The notes below the pieces were generated by a model. It was not told the origin of the DNA, did no database searches, and worked only from the letters and a program-made list of their open reading frames with translations. Both the position numbers and the translations under genes were made by a program. DNA of 64,000 bases from NCBI RefSeq assembly GCF_001758195.1, contig NZ_MASR01000001.1, forward strand, positions 372,001 through 436,000. The letters are read 5' to 3'. Positions 36,101 through 46,003 of this stretch are shown here, in pieces (position 1 is the stretch's first letter; each line of letters opens with the position of its first letter). This DNA is from Pseudohongiella acticola. Its GTDB lineage: Bacteria; Pseudomonadota; Gammaproteobacteria; Pseudomonadales; Pseudohongiellaceae.

Positions 36101-36260
36101 AGATTACGGACCAGCCCGCTGTGGTAGCCAAAATTTTGTGAGGTCAATGCCACCAACAAGCGGATGCCGTCAGTGAACAGGCGCTTTGTCCAAAATCTTG
36201 ACGCTTTCACAGCGAACCAAGTCGAATCTGCAGCCTTTTATGTCCTACAGAGGGGGTGTT

Positions 36261-36275
36261 GCAAAAGTCGTGCTA
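36261..36275 (-). promoter_or_regulatory. Possible sigma-54 promoter for flhA
   Basis: The minus strand reads TAGCAC-N5-TTGC, nine of ten consensus positions, but the mismatch is in the important GG. A second weaker match, GGGCAA-N5-TTGC, lies at 36290-36304. Both face flhA in the flhB-flhA gap, and the flhA-flhF-fleN-fliA genes are sigma-54 controlled in Pseudomonas. The predicted leader is about 150 bases. Confidence 0.4.
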
Positions 36276-36278
36276 AGT

Positions 36279-36300
36279 TTGCCGTTGCGGCAATTTTTTT
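36279..36300 (+). terminator. Intrinsic terminator on the plus strand between flhA and flhB
   Basis: TTGCCG-TTG-CGGCAA forms a six-base-pair stem with a three-base loop, followed at once by seven T. This is a textbook intrinsic terminator on the plus strand, yet every gene nearby is on the minus strand. It could end an antisense or small RNA started within 36101-36270, or stop antisense transcription through flhA. Confidence 0.5.
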
Positions 36301-36344
36301 GCCCTCAAGCGGAAAAGTGTTGCCGCCACGGGGTGATCAGGGCA

Positions 36345-37478
36345 TCAATCGTGTTGCAGATCTTCCGGCACCAGCAGATTGTCAGCCAGCACCGGTCGCC
36401 GGCCGCCTTTATGTTTGTATTGACGCAGCTGAAACACATAAGCCAGAACCTGTGCCACAGCCTTGTACAGGCCTTCGGGTATTTCTTCATCAAGGTCGGT
36501 ATTGTAATAAATGGCCCGGGCCAGCACCGGCGACTCGACGATGGGGATGTCATGCTCTTTCGCCACTTCCCGTATGCGCAAGGCCATGAAGTCGATCCCC
36601 TTACCAATCATGATCGGTGCAGCGCTGCCTCCCTGCTGATATTTCAGAGCGACGGCATAGTGTTGTGGGTTGGTGACAACCACATCGGCCTCTGGCAGGT
36701 TGCCCAGCATCCTGTTCTGCGTCATCTGGTACTGCAGCTGCCTGATCTTCTGCTTAATCTCCGGCTTGCCTTCAGTATCCTTGCTTTCGTCCTTGACCTC
36801 CTGAAACGTCATACGCAGCTTCTGGGTATGGGAGTGAATCTGAAACGGGATATCAACAATGGTGATCAGAATCATGGCGCAGGACATCGCCAGCACTGAC
36901 CACCCGAGAATACTCAGCGCGTGGCGCATCGCAGGAAGAATGGGTTCTGACATAATGCTCAGAATTTCCTGCCAGTAAAACGCCATGATGACCAGGGCGA
37001 TCGCAGCAACAACCACAACCTTGGCCATCGCTTTCGCCAATTCCATAAGCGCCTTGGGCCCGAACATTCGCCCCAAACCGGACATGGGATTCATGCGACT
37101 GGCCTTGGGCATAACTGCCTTTGTGCTCAGATTCCAGCCGCCCAGACCAATAGGCCCCAGCAACGCCGCAACAAGCAAAACCCCGAACACCGGCAGCAAT
37201 GAACGCAGCCCCTGCATCGCCGATACGTTCAGATGACTGAGCATGGCGCTGGTGTCAAACACCTGCTCACGTTCAAGTACAAAATTATGCCCCATCAACC
37301 CCGCCAGCATCTGAATCATGAAGCCGCCAAACATCAATACTGCCGCTGTACCCGACAGTAGAATAGCCAGCGTATTGAGTTCCTTCGAGCGGACGGTATC
37401 CCCCTCCTCCTTCGCCTTCTCAAGGCGTTTGGGGGTGGGTTCCTGGGTTTTTTCTGACGAGGAATCCTGTTCTGCCAT
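36345..37478 (-). CDS. flhB: Flagellar export switch protein FlhB
   Basis: Export-gate protein that switches substrate specificity from hook to filament. The 377-residue product has four membrane helices (about 30-210) and a cytoplasmic domain with the self-cleaving NPHY-type motif, here NPQHYAV: an extra Gln splits Pro and His relative to the plain NPTH form, as in VVTNPQHYAVALKY of many FlhB proteins. The N-terminus EKTQEPTPKRLEKAKEEGD is typical. Last gene of the fliL-to-flhB run. Confidence 0.96.
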   Translation of the reverse strand: MAEQDSSSEKTQEPTPKRLEKAKEEGDTVRSKELNTLAILLSGTAAVLMFGGFMIQMLAGLMGHNFVLEREQVFDTSAMLSHLNVSAMQGLRSLLPVFGVLLVAALLGPIGLGGWNLSTKAVMPKASRMNPMSGLGRMFGPKALMELAKAMAKVVVVAAIALVIMAFYWQEILSIMSEPILPAMRHALSILGWSVLAMSCAMILITIVDIPFQIHSHTQKLRMTFQEVKDESKDTEGKPEIKQKIRQLQYQMTQNRMLGNLPEADVVVTNPQHYAVALKYQQGGSAAPIMIGKGIDFMALRIREVAKEHDIPIVESPVLARAIYYNTDLDEEIPEGLYKAVAQVLAYVFQLRQYKHKGGRRPVLADNLLVPEDLQHD

Positions 37479-37540
37479 TGTTTTCTCTGTCTCTTATTCC
37501 TTGCCGGCTGTCATGTTGCGCTTGCGGCCAATCAATTCTG

Positions 37541-38314
37541 TTAAGCAAGCAGTGCCCGCAATCGAATAAACATCTCGTTAAAGATCCCGGCGGCCGCATC
37601 CAGAAAGAAGCCCATGGTCAGCCAGATAACAAACAGCCCAAACATCAGGGCCACCGGAAAACCGAGGGCAAAAATATTCATCTGCGGTGCTGCCCGGGTC
37701 ATGATGCCAAAGGCAAAATTGGTCATCAACAGTGCCGTCAACGCGGGTAGCGCCAACAAAACCGCGCTGGAAAATACCCAGCTGATGGTGCTGATCAGTT
37801 GATAATACACATCCACATCAAGCCCGGTGGCCGCGATCGGGACCTGTACAAAACTGTCCGCAATCACTTCGATCATCACCAGGTGTCCGTCAAAGCTAAT
37901 AAACAGAACCGTGACAAACATCAGATAAAAAGTACTGACGATGGCAACGTTGACACCGTTCGCCGGATCGACCATGGAAGCAAAACCAAGGCCCATCTGC
38001 ATGGCGATCATCTGTCCCAGCAACACAAAAAGCTGAAACAACATCTGCAGAAAAAACCCCAGTGCCACACCGATCAGGAGTTGCTGCAGGATGATGATCA
38101 TCACAGTCAGCGACAAGCCGTCAAGCGCCGGTACCGGTGGCAATGTTGGTGCCACCAGCAGCGACACTGCCATGGCCAGAATCAGACGGACCCGAATCGG
38201 AACAAAGTTGGAACCGAGCACGGGTGCGGCAAGAAAGAATCCCATGATGCGGAACATCGGCCATAGAAAACTGCCGACCAGGGCACCTATTTCTGCATCC
38301 GAAAATTCAAGCAC
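37541..38314 (-). CDS. fliR: Flagellar export protein FliR
   Basis: Core membrane subunit of the export gate with FliP and FliQ. The open frame reaches 38548, but that would overlap all of fliQ; the GTG at 38314, five bases after the fliQ stop, gives the family N-terminus (LEFSDAEIGALVGSFLWPMFRIM, quoted by its start LEFSDAEIG) and 257 residues. Six membrane helices are expected, with the conserved MQMGLGFASMVDP segment. Confidence 0.94.
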   Translation of the reverse strand: MLEFSDAEIGALVGSFLWPMFRIMGFFLAAPVLGSNFVPIRVRLILAMAVSLLVAPTLPPVPALDGLSLTVMIIILQQLLIGVALGFFLQMLFQLFVLLGQMIAMQMGLGFASMVDPANGVNVAIVSTFYLMFVTVLFISFDGHLVMIEVIADSFVQVPIAATGLDVDVYYQLISTISWVFSSAVLLALPALTALLMTNFAFGIMTRAAPQMNIFALGFPVALMFGLFVIWLTMGFFLDAAAGIFNEMFIRLRALLA

Positions 38315-38319
38315 TTTTT

Positions 38320-38589
38320 TTATCCGACCAGCATCGGAATGCTGAGTACCAGTTGTTCGGTGAACTCCATGATCCGTCGTAACAGCCACGGTCCGGTGAT
38401 AATAATGACGATTAATGTGGTGAGCAGTCTGGGCAGAAAACTCAGCGTCTGTTCGTTGATTTGTGTGGCCGCCTGAAACGTACTGATAACAAGACCGATC
38501 AACAGGCTGGGCATAACAATGACAGCAACCAGCAACACAATCAGCCACATCGCTTCACGCCAGATATTAACTGCAACATCAGGTGTCAT
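38320..38589 (-). CDS. fliQ: Flagellar export protein FliQ
   Basis: Small export-gate subunit with two membrane helices in 89 residues. The family pattern includes AMWLIVLLVAVIVMPSLLIGL and FQAATQINEQTLSFLPRL. It sits between fliP (five bases) and fliR (five bases) in the invariant fliPQR order. Confidence 0.95.
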   Translation of the reverse strand: MTPDVAVNIWREAMWLIVLLVAVIVMPSLLIGLVISTFQAATQINEQTLSFLPRLLTTLIVIIITGPWLLRRIMEFTEQLVLSIPMLVG

Positions 38590-38594
38590 AAGCG

Positions 38595-39404
38595 TCAGAC
38601 TCCAAAACTCATCGCGAGCGTGCCGATAATCATGGCCCAGCCATCAACCAGCACAAACAGCATTATTTTAAAAGGCAGCGAGATAATAATCGGCGACAGC
38701 ATCATCATACCCATGGCCATCAACACACTGGCAACCACCAGGTCGATGACCAGAAAAGGAATAAAGAGGAGAAAACCAATCTGAAACGCGGTCTTTAATT
38801 CGCTGGTCACAAACGCCGGAATCAATACGGTCATTGGTACATCTTCAATACTGTTAACCGGGTCGGCGTTGGCCAGATCCAGGAACAACTGCAAATCCGA
38901 CTCCCTTGTCTGTGCCGCCATGAAAGTTCGAAACGGGCCTTCGGCCTGATCCAGCGCTTCCTGTACGCTGATTTCCTCATTGATATAAGGTTGCAATGCG
39001 TTCTCGTTAACCTGTTGCAACACGGGTGTCATGATAAAAATGGACAGAAACAAGGCCAGGCCCAACAGAATCTGATTGGACGGTGTCTGTTGCAGACCAA
39101 GCGCCTGACGCAAAATGGCAAAAACAACAATAATTCGGGTAAAGGACGTCATCATCATCGCCAGTGCCGGCAACAGAGTCAGCGCTGTCATGATGGCAAG
39201 AATCTGAATCGTCACTGTGTACTGCTGATTGCCGTCATCATCGGTGGTCACCGACAAGGCGGGTATACCACTGCTCAGGTTTTCACCACCCAACAGTGCG
39301 TCTTCTATCGTCGTGCTCTGACTGGTTTCCTGTTGTGCAGCCACAGGGGCCAGCACGAACGCCTGCATCAGTAGCAACAGCCCCAGTATCAGTGAACGTC
39401 GCAT
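38595..39404 (-). CDS. fliP: Flagellar export protein FliP
   Basis: Pentameric core of the export gate. The 269-residue product has a signal peptide (cut near VAAQ), the conserved [29 protein letters not shown] region (core [11 protein letters not shown]), [12 protein letters not shown], and [21 protein letters not shown]. Its ATG shares one base with the fliO stop (TAATG). Confidence 0.97.
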   Translation of the reverse strand: MRRSLILGLLLLMQAFVLAPVAAQQETSQSTTIEDALLGGENLSSGIPALSVTTDDDGNQQYTVTIQILAIMTALTLLPALAMMMTSFTRIIVVFAILRQALGLQQTPSNQILLGLALFLSIFIMTPVLQQVNENALQPYINEEISVQEALDQAEGPFRTFMAAQTRESDLQLFLDLANADPVNSIEDVPMTVLIPAFVTSELKTAFQIGFLLFIPFLVIDLVVASVLMAMGMMMLSPIIISLPFKIMLFVLVDGWAMIIGTLAMSFGV

Positions 39405-39898
39405 TAACGTGATTCTCCGGCTGCTGACTTGTTGCCGGCACCTGACGACTGCAGCGTACTGCGCAGTATCTGACTGAATCCGCGCGTGTGTGTGCCTGCG
39501 GACTGGCTCTGAATACCCATGCCCGGGTTTCCCATACCCGGGCTGCGAGCACTGGCATTTGGATCCACAACATTGTCATCAAAGACATGCAGGGTACTGA
39601 TATGACCTGGCGCTACGCCAATCAGTAATTGTTTGTCACCGACCTGCACCAGTGCAATGCGTTCACGGTTACCCACCGGCAGCGCGCTCAGCACTCGCAT
39701 TGCACCAACGCTTCTCGGACCAAGGTTGGTGAATCGTCGCACAGCCCAGGCCAGCACCAGTATGAGCCCGACAATCACCAGTAACCAGATCGCTGTCTGC
39801 AGCATCGCATCGGACCCGCCGACAAAAAAAGATCCCTGACCCGCGCCGCTTTCCGCGCTCTGTCGGGCCGTATTAACCATTGTTGCTGATTCAGCCAT
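39404..39898 (-). CDS. fliO: Flagellar export protein FliO
   Basis: Helps assemble the FliPQR gate. The 164-residue product has one membrane helix (about 34-52, [16 protein letters not shown]) and a cytoplasmic part with the FliO-family [23 protein letters not shown], cited by its core LPVGNRERI. The C-terminal 50 residues are Gly/Ser-rich. Low conservation is normal for FliO; position supports the call. Confidence 0.92.
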   Translation of the reverse strand: MAESATMVNTARQSAESGAGQGSFFVGGSDAMLQTAIWLLVIVGLILVLAWAVRRFTNLGPRSVGAMRVLSALPVGNRERIALVQVGDKQLLIGVAPGHISTLHVFDDNVVDPNASARSPGMGNPGMGIQSQSAGTHTRGFSQILRSTLQSSGAGNKSAAGESR

Positions 39899-39948
39899 TT
39901 AGCTTTTCCAGGCGTTAAGACCAACGCAGCGTTGGTGCTTTACTGTAT

Positions 39949-40320
39949 TTAACGTAGCTTCTTGATGCGCTCTGACGGGCTGATCACGTCTGTCATACGA
40001 ATGCCGAACTTGTCATTGACCACAACAACTTCACCGTGCGCAATCAGCGTCCCGTTAACCAGAACATCAAGTGGCTCGCCCGCCAGCCGGTCAAGCTCGA
40101 TCACCGAGCCCTGATTCAATTGCAGCAGGTTTCGGATGGTGATCGCAGTACTGCCAACCTCCATGGAAATACGGACGGGAATATCCAGAATGACGTCGAG
40201 GTCCGGTGAACCTGATTTGCTCTCATTTGTGCTGCTACCAGCCACATCCTTGCCCGGTTGTTTGTCGTCTTCCATTGCTGCCGCCCATTCGTCGGCCATT
40301 GCCTGATCGTCTTTACTCAC
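39949..40320 (-). CDS. fliN: Flagellar switch protein FliN
   Basis: C-ring subunit with a single SpoA (surface presentation) domain at residues 48-120: DIPVRISMEVGSTAITIRNLL and GTLIAHGEVVVVNDKFGIRMTDV. The first 45 residues are acidic and flexible. The start is a GTG with GGAGG eight bases upstream. Length 123 is usual. Confidence 0.95.
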   Translation of the reverse strand: MSKDDQAMADEWAAAMEDDKQPGKDVAGSSTNESKSGSPDLDVILDIPVRISMEVGSTAITIRNLLQLNQGSVIELDRLAGEPLDVLVNGTLIAHGEVVVVNDKFGIRMTDVISPSERIKKLR

Positions 40321-40360
40321 CTTGTCTGCCTCCGCACGGCTTGCCGTGTATTTGATTCAT

Positions 40361-41329
40361 TTACGCTTCGCGCTCGCGATGTACGCCTTCGACGGTTAGT
40401 GCCAGATTTCCATTGGAGGTTCCCAGCCGGGTTTCGAACATGGGAATACCGTTCGCCTTCAGTACGATGGTTTCCGGCATTTCAACGGGGATAACATCGC
40501 CGGCCTCCAGATCAACCACATCACGAAGGGTTATCTTTCTATCGAACAGGTTACAACTGAATTCAACGGTTGCATCCTTGATCTGTTCTTTCAGAGCTTT
40601 GCCCCAACGCTCGTCATGTTCATCAACGTCACTTTGCATACCGGCATCGAGCAGATCACGGATGGGTTCGATCATGGCATAGGGTTGCGTCACGTGAATG
40701 TCACCACCACCACCATCGAGTTCGATGTGAAAACTACTGACCACAACGACCTCGCTGGGACTCACAATATTGGCCATCGATGGGTTGACCTCAGAGCGCA
40801 GGTGATCAAATTCAAGCTTGTATACATTCCGCCATGCTTCGCCAAGATCAAGGAAGACCTGATTAAGCACCATCTGCACTACCCGTAGTTCAGTCGGCGT
40901 AAACTCGCGACCTTCGATTTTTGCGTGACGACCATCGCCACCAAAATAGTTATCCACCAGTTTGAACACCAGCTTGGCATCCAGCACGATCAAGGCGGTG
41001 CCGCGCAGTGGCCTGAACTTCACCAGGTTTAGACTGGTAGGGACATAAAGCGTATGCAGGTATTCACCAAACTTGGTAATTTGTACCCCGCCCAGGGAAA
41101 CGTCGGCGGTCCTGCGCAGCAGATTGAACAGACTGATCCGGGTATACCGGGCAAAACGTTCATTGATCATTTCCAGCGTGGGCATACGACCACGCACAAT
41201 TCGATCCTGACTGGTCAGATCATAGGATCGTACCGACGCCGGATCATCGTCCAGATCAGTCTCAACGGCACCATCATCGACACCATGTAATAGCGCATCA
41301 ATTTCGTCTTGCGATAACAGGTCCTGCAT
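40361..41329 (-). CDS. fliM: Flagellar switch protein FliM
   Basis: C-ring protein that receives CheY-P and reverses the motor. The N-terminal LLSQDEIDALLHG is the CheY-binding peptide; the middle domain has GGVQITKFGEYLH and the FRPLRGTALIVLD region; the C-terminal SpoA domain follows (about 245-315). The N-terminal peptide is the template for the repeated motif in the local CheA linker. 322 residues. Confidence 0.97.
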   Translation of the reverse strand: MQDLLSQDEIDALLHGVDDGAVETDLDDDPASVRSYDLTSQDRIVRGRMPTLEMINERFARYTRISLFNLLRRTADVSLGGVQITKFGEYLHTLYVPTSLNLVKFRPLRGTALIVLDAKLVFKLVDNYFGGDGRHAKIEGREFTPTELRVVQMVLNQVFLDLGEAWRNVYKLEFDHLRSEVNPSMANIVSPSEVVVVSSFHIELDGGGGDIHVTQPYAMIEPIRDLLDAGMQSDVDEHDERWGKALKEQIKDATVEFSCNLFDRKITLRDVVDLEAGDVIPVEMPETIVLKANGIPMFETRLGTSNGNLALTVEGVHREREA

Positions 41330-41347
41330 GATTGCGTCTCCAATACC

Positions 41348-41848
41348 CTATTGCATCACGAAGTTGGTAAACAGCAATTGCTCAATGCCGTCGCGACCAA
41401 TCTCACGCTGCAGCACCTGATTGACTTCGTCGGTCGCCATCTGTCGCAGCCGCTCGATGCCGGCCGGATCTTCAAACACCAGAATCAGTTGGGCGCTAAG
41501 CAGGTTGATCAGGTTATGCCTGATCACAGGCATGTGCTGCGTAACTGCCTGCAGCGCCTCAGCATCACGCGCCATGATCGTCACTGTCGCCTGCATGAAA
41601 CGTTGTCGACCCTGATGAGGAAAATTGACGATAAATGCAGGTGACAACTCCATATACTGCACAGGCTCACGCGGCGCCACCGGCGGGGGCGCATCGGGGT
41701 CAACAACAACTTCTTCGCCACCGCTGAACAGAAAGAACCATGCCCCGCCGCCCGCAGCGGCCAACAGCACAACAGCAATGATGCCTATGAACAGTAATTT
41801 TTTACTTTTATTCGCAACCGGAACGGCTTCTTCATCATCATCGGCCAT
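41348..41848 (-). CDS. fliL: Flagellar basal body protein FliL
   Basis: Membrane protein that surrounds and supports the stator. The 166-residue product has one membrane helix (about 16-37), an acidic/proline linker and the periplasmic stomatin-like domain ending in IEQLLFTNFVMQ. A perfect sigma-54 promoter is 63 bases upstream and AGGA precedes the ATG, so it heads fliLMNOPQR-flhB. Confidence 0.95.
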   Translation of the reverse strand: MADDDEEAVPVANKSKKLLFIGIIAVVLLAAAGGGAWFFLFSGGEEVVVDPDAPPPVAPREPVQYMELSPAFIVNFPHQGRQRFMQATVTIMARDAEALQAVTQHMPVIRHNLINLLSAQLILVFEDPAGIERLRQMATDEVNQVLQREIGRDGIEQLLFTNFVMQ

Positions 41849-41910
41849 AAATAACTTTCCTGATGTCTACCTGACGTATAGTCACGTTGTACTCTTTGCA
41901 GTGAACAGAA

Positions 41911-41925
41911 GCAAGGCTTGTGCCA
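41911..41925 (-). promoter_or_regulatory. Sigma-54 promoter for fliLMNOPQR-flhB
   Basis: The minus strand reads TGGCAC-N5-TTGC, a perfect match at all ten conserved positions. The predicted start is near 41900, about 50 bases before the fliL ATG. The activator would be FleQ or FleR. No clear enhancer palindrome was recognised beside it. Confidence 0.85.
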
Positions 41926-42047
41926 CTCTCCTGACAAGTTGATAACTTATTAGGAATCAATTATATAGACATTGAGCAAAAAGGCACTCGCCAAATTAGT
42001 GACGCCAGCAAGCGAGTTGACAAGAAATATCAGACGGAGCTTTGACG

Positions 42048-42074
42048 CCTGCCGCGGTGGCTACCGCAGGCAGG
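42048..42074. terminator. Strong GC hairpin between fliK and fliL
   Basis: CCTGCC-GCGGT pairs with ACCGC-A-GGCAGG across a four-base loop (one bulged A). It lies 65 bases past the fliK stop and before the fliL promoter, so it can end fliK transcripts. There is no U-run on either strand, so it may instead stabilise the RNA end or help Rho. Confidence 0.45.
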
Positions 42075-42138
42075 GGTTACCGTCAGACAGGGTCAGGGTC
42101 AGACCCGGCCAGTGCAGAAGAAGTCAGCCGCAATGCGT

Positions 42139-43893
42139 TCAGGCGTAGAAATCGATCAGTGATTCGGACCGCACCAGAACCGGATCGCCAGCGGTTTCAT
42201 CCTGATCACCAGCCCGCTCTGTCCAGTCACCAGCACGCCCTTGCTCACCTTCAGCATCGGCATCCTGCTGTTGTGCCGTCTGATCTGATACTGACACATC
42301 GGCCAGGTCCAGTCCCTGTTCCCGGAACAGATCCTGTAACCGGTTCAGTTGTTGCTCCAGCACTTCGCGCACCACTGCGTGCTGGCTAACAAAATTGACG
42401 CTGGTCTGCTGGTCTGAGGACATCTGGATCTTGACGGTCAGACTGCCCAGTTCAGGCGGATCCAGGCGGATCTGTGCCGAACTGACACCCTGACTACTCA
42501 TGACCAGCAACTGCCGCCCCAAGCTGTCTGACCAGCCCTGCTGACCAAACGCAGTGTCCATGGCAAATCGTGGCAGGCCATCGGCGGTGCGAGTGACCGA
42601 TTGCTGAGTAGCCTGTGATTGCGCCTGTTGTGCAGTTTCTGCCGCCAACATCCGTTGCTCAGGCCGGTTCAGTACGGTGCTGGTGTCAGCCGGCGTCGGC
42701 ACCTGACTCTGGGTCGAATTGAGGTTTAGCGAAGTATCCAGCCCCGTACCCGTCGACAGAGGAGCGGACAGCTGGCTGGCGACGGCCTGGCTACGCTCCA
42801 GTGGAGCACTGGTTTTAATCAGATCTGCCGGTGCCTCCGGACCGCCATCGACCCCATTGCCGTCACCTCGGCCCGCCTGACTGAACTGGATGGACCTGAA
42901 CACGCTGGCATTTGCTGCATCAGACGAGACCTTCTGCGCGCCTGGATTCAACTGCGTGTCGGTTGCCTGTTTCACTGTGTCAGCGGAATTGGCCAATCCG
43001 GCCAAGCCTTCCTCGCCCGCCAGGCCACCCGGAATGCGCGATGCCGGATTTGCAGTTCGCTGACCATCAGTGTCGGCCTCGCCCGTTAACGCGGGATAGC
43101 CTTGCCCACTGCCTGTCCCACCCAGAACAGTGGCGCCGTTAGCAGCCACCAGGCCACCGGCGGACAGACCAGCAAGCACCTGTCCGCTATCGCCAGCCGA
43201 CGTCAACGGTTGCGTTAATACCTGGGCTGGGTTCTGAGCTGTGTTGTCGGCTGAGCCAGGCACTGAGGTCTGAGCCAGTGGCGACACCAATGACTGACCT
43301 GAAAGCTGCCCCTGCAATGTCAATAAGTCAGCACCTTCCGACAACTTGCCGGTCGCGCCGTCTGTCAGCAATCGCTGCGCCGGGCTATCTTCTGCCGCGG
43401 AATCGGAAGCCCCTGTTACTGCAGCTTCTCCGGTTGGTGACGAGAGCGCAGACAGCCATTGCCGCAACACAGACGGCAAAGATTGGTCATCAACAGGCAA
43501 ATTATTTCCGCCTGCAAGCGGACCCATGGACATTTGCAGAAGCTCATCAACACTCCAGTCCAGATCGGACAGGGCGCCATCAAACTTGGCCAGCATGTCA
43601 TCATTTCCAGCATGGGACAAGAGTACCGGGTCCGCGGCAATATCTACGCCGTGTGCGCTCAATAGCGCTCGCAAGTCAGCGGCAAAGCGACCCTCAGGAT
43701 TGGCTTCACCATCATTGGCGTATGACATAAAAAGCTTATTAATCATGCCATTACCATCGACAGAAGAATCCCCATCGCTGGCCGCCTGGAGCCAGGAATT
43801 CGCTGCACCGGCAGCCGGGCCGACGCCATCCCGGGCCTTGCCCGCTGGCGATACCGCGCTAACAACTGACATTAAATCAACAGGTACCAACAT
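42139..43893 (-). CDS. fliK: Flagellar hook-length control protein FliK
   Basis: Secreted ruler that sets hook length and triggers FlhB switching. Of 584 residues, the first ~430 are low-complexity (Gln, Ala, Ser, Gly rich) and the C-terminal domain is the conserved part: SSAQIRLDPPELGSLTVKIQM (core LDPPELGSL), then LREVLEQQLNRL-like helix EVLEQQLNRLQDLF. The frame opens at 43992, but MLVPVDLMSV from the ATG at 43893 has AGGA eight bases upstream. It has its own sigma-54 promoter. Confidence 0.93.
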   Translation of the reverse strand: MLVPVDLMSVVSAVSPAGKARDGVGPAAGAANSWLQAASDGDSSVDGNGMINKLFMSYANDGEANPEGRFAADLRALLSAHGVDIAADPVLLSHAGNDDMLAKFDGALSDLDWSVDELLQMSMGPLAGGNNLPVDDQSLPSVLRQWLSALSSPTGEAAVTGASDSAAEDSPAQRLLTDGATGKLSEGADLLTLQGQLSGQSLVSPLAQTSVPGSADNTAQNPAQVLTQPLTSAGDSGQVLAGLSAGGLVAANGATVLGGTGSGQGYPALTGEADTDGQRTANPASRIPGGLAGEEGLAGLANSADTVKQATDTQLNPGAQKVSSDAANASVFRSIQFSQAGRGDGNGVDGGPEAPADLIKTSAPLERSQAVASQLSAPLSTGTGLDTSLNLNSTQSQVPTPADTSTVLNRPEQRMLAAETAQQAQSQATQQSVTRTADGLPRFAMDTAFGQQGWSDSLGRQLLVMSSQGVSSAQIRLDPPELGSLTVKIQMSSDQQTSVNFVSQHAVVREVLEQQLNRLQDLFREQGLDLADVSVSDQTAQQQDADAEGEQGRAGDWTERAGDQDETAGDPVLVRSESLIDFYA

Positions 43894-43934
43894 GCTCAAA
43901 TTCCTATTCGTAATTGCCCGGGTGCCTGACCAGT

Positions 43935-43950
43935 GCCTGCTCACGCAGGC
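43935..43950. other. Hairpin in the fliK leader
   Basis: GCCTGC-TCAC-GCAGGC is a perfect six-base-pair stem. It lies 42 bases before the fliK start and downstream of the predicted sigma-54 start point, so it would be in the untranslated leader. A role in translation or RNA stability is possible but not shown. Confidence 0.4.
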
Positions 43951-44002
43951 GTGTTGCAGTCTGAAGGACAGGCGCCATTTCAAGAATGACATCAGAGACT
44001 CA

Positions 44003-44017
44003 GCAAGAAACCTGCCA
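44003..44017 (-). promoter_or_regulatory. Sigma-54 promoter for fliK
   Basis: The minus strand reads TGGCAG-N5-TTGC followed by T, nine of ten consensus positions with both GG and GC intact. The predicted start near 43992 gives a leader of about 100 bases. It lies in the 200-base gap between fliJ and fliK and separates fliK from the fliE-to-fliJ run. Confidence 0.65.
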
Positions 44018-44093
44018 ATCTGGGGAAAAGGATTTTACAGAGGGTATTTCGGGGCTGAGCAACCGCGCTACCGTGCTTCCGCGCTTCCCTGCT

Positions 44094-44540
44094 TCAGGAC
44101 CAACCTGAATCAGAGGCACGGCGCCGGGAAAATTCGTCGTGATTGCGCTGTTCGTTGCGCGCCTGTTGCACATCGGCGTCGCGCTTCAGTCGTTCGATCA
44201 TTTTTTCCAGGCTTTTGTGACGGATATCCAATTGACGCCAGTGCTCACGTACCCGCTCCTGATCCTGCTGCATATGATTGATCAGATCACGCTGGTGGCT
44301 AATGGCTCGATCCAGTTGCTGGTGAAAACCATCAAACAGTCGCAACCGCTCCACGGTCATGCCTGCCTGGCCTGAGAGCTGCATCTGGTTCCGGTAGTCC
44401 TGCTGATACGCGTACAGCTGCGACAGTTTGGTTTCCTCTGCCTGTATGCGCTGCTGCAGCATGGTCAGCGCTCGCCCTGCCTTGTCCGCTTCCAGCTCTG
44501 CCAGACGCAGGACAGGTTGCATGCGCTTGACACGGTTCAA
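44094..44540 (-). CDS. fliJ: Flagellar export chaperone FliJ
   Basis: Coiled-coil protein that joins the export ATPase to FlhA. The 148-residue product is helical almost throughout, with long heptad runs (about 8-75 and 80-130) and the segment [15 protein letters not shown] like FliJ of E. coli. The first codon is a TTG overlapping the fliI stop (TTGA); an ATG at 44522 is an alternative. Confidence 0.9.
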   Translation of the reverse strand: MNRVKRMQPVLRLAELEADKAGRALTMLQQRIQAEETKLSQLYAYQQDYRNQMQLSGQAGMTVERLRLFDGFHQQLDRAISHQRDLINHMQQDQERVREHWRQLDIRHKSLEKMIERLKRDADVQQARNEQRNHDEFSRRRASDSGWS

Positions 44541-46003
44541 GACGCATTACCCGATTGTTTGTCGGGGGCTCCACGGTCGCTGCCACCCAATGTGGTGCGG
44601 GGTTGAAGCTGCGTCACATTGCCTGGCGCGTTGGTACCGCCTGCACCCGGCATGGTGCGACCCGGCGCGGGTGAAATCGCTTTGCCCAGACGCGCAACAG
44701 CATCAGCCAGACCAACATTCTCAGTCAGACCCTGTTGCAGAAACTGACGCAGGTGCGGCATGCGTTCAATGGCAAAATCGATATCCTTGTCGGCACCCAT
44801 AGTGTAGGCGCCGACGCTGATCAAATCGCGGTTCTGCTGATAGCGCGAATACACCCGCTTGAATAATTGCGCCTTGGCCAGGTGGTCAGCATTAACCACT
44901 GCTGGCATGACACGGCTTATCGACGCTTCAATATCAATTGCCGGGTAATGACCCTGCTCCGCCAGTGTCCGTGATAATACGATGTGACCGTCCAGAATGG
45001 CTCGTGCAGAATCGGCGACCGGATCCTGTTGATCATCGCCTTCTGTCAACACGGTATAAAATGCCGTGATGGTGCCTTCGCCACTGTCGGCATTACCGGC
45101 TCGCTCCACCAATTGCGGTATGCGCGCAAACACCGACGGTGGATACCCTTTCGTTGCCGGTGGCTCACCGATTGCCAGAGCGATTTCACGTTGTGCCATG
45201 GCATAGCGCGTCAGTGAGTCCATCAACATCAGCACGTCTTTGCCCTGATCCCGAAAGCCTTCTGCGATACGCGTGGTGATCATCGCCGCACGCAGGCGCA
45301 TAAGCGGAGAATCATCCGCCGGCGACGCCACAACGACAGACCGTGCCAGACCTTCTTCAGCCAGAATCTCGTCAATGAATTCCTTGACCTCACGACCCCG
45401 CTCACCGATCAGGCCGACGACGATGACGTCGGCTTCGGTGAACCGCGTCATCATGCCGAGCAACACACTTTTACCAACGCCACTGCCGGCGAACAAACCA
45501 ATGCGCTGGCCCCGGCCCACTGTCAGCAAACCGTTAATGGCGGTGATACCAACATCCAAAGTCTCCCGAATCGGCTGACGCTTCAGTGGATTGATGGCGC
45601 GTACCGGTCTGGCTTCCTGGCATTGCTGTTCCGATATCGGACCTTTGCCATCAATCGGCTCGCCAAAACCGTTTAGAACCCGACCCAACAGGCCATCGCC
45701 TACCCACAGACGTTGGGCACTTTGCGCGGGCACCACGCGGGCACCGGGCTGCAAACCTTCAACACTATATAGCGGCATAAGAAAGATACGTGGCCCGTCA
45801 AAGCCGACCACTTCAGCTTCAATTTCTTTGCCATTACTGTGACTGACAAGACAACGACTGCCCAGTGACACATTGCAGCCAACCGCCTCCAGCGTCAGAC
45901 CAACGACACGCGTCAATTTACCAACGATGACCGGGTTGACCGTTAGAGCTCTGCTCGGATAGTAGCGCCGAAGCCGTTGTGCAAGAGATTGCCGTTGCGT
46001 CAT
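44537..46003 (-). CDS. fliI: Flagellar export ATPase FliI
   Basis: Hexameric ATPase of the flagellar type III export apparatus. The 488-residue product has the F1-beta-like core: P-loop [48 protein letters not shown] and the arginine-finger region. The C-terminal 35 residues are a low-complexity extension. Overlaps fliH and fliJ by four bases each. Confidence 0.97.
   Translation of the reverse strand: MTQRQSLAQRLRRYYPSRALTVNPVIVGKLTRVVGLTLEAVGCNVSLGSRCLVSHSNGKEIEAEVVGFDGPRIFLMPLYSVEGLQPGARVVPAQSAQRLWVGDGLLGRVLNGFGEPIDGKGPISEQQCQEARPVRAINPLKRQPIRETLDVGITAINGLLTVGRGQRIGLFAGSGVGKSVLLGMMTRFTEADVIVVGLIGERGREVKEFIDEILAEEGLARSVVVASPADDSPLMRLRAAMITTRIAEGFRDQGKDVLMLMDSLTRYAMAQREIALAIGEPPATKGYPPSVFARIPQLVERAGNADSGEGTITAFYTVLTEGDDQQDPVADSARAILDGHIVLSRTLAEQGHYPAIDIEASISRVMPAVVNADHLAKAQLFKRVYSRYQQNRDLISVGAYTMGADKDIDFAIERMPHLRQFLQQGLTENVGLADAVARLGKAISPAPGRTMPGAGGTNAPGNVTQLQPRTTLGGSDRGAPDKQSGNAS

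Noticed and set aside
36164-36899. Plus-strand frames across the flhB end and the flhA-flhB gap
   Set aside because: They run antisense into conserved flhB and have no homologous pattern; only the terminator there was kept.
43346-44281. 311-codon plus-strand frame opposite fliK
   Set aside because: Low-complexity mirror of the fliK repeats; no ribosome site or domain.
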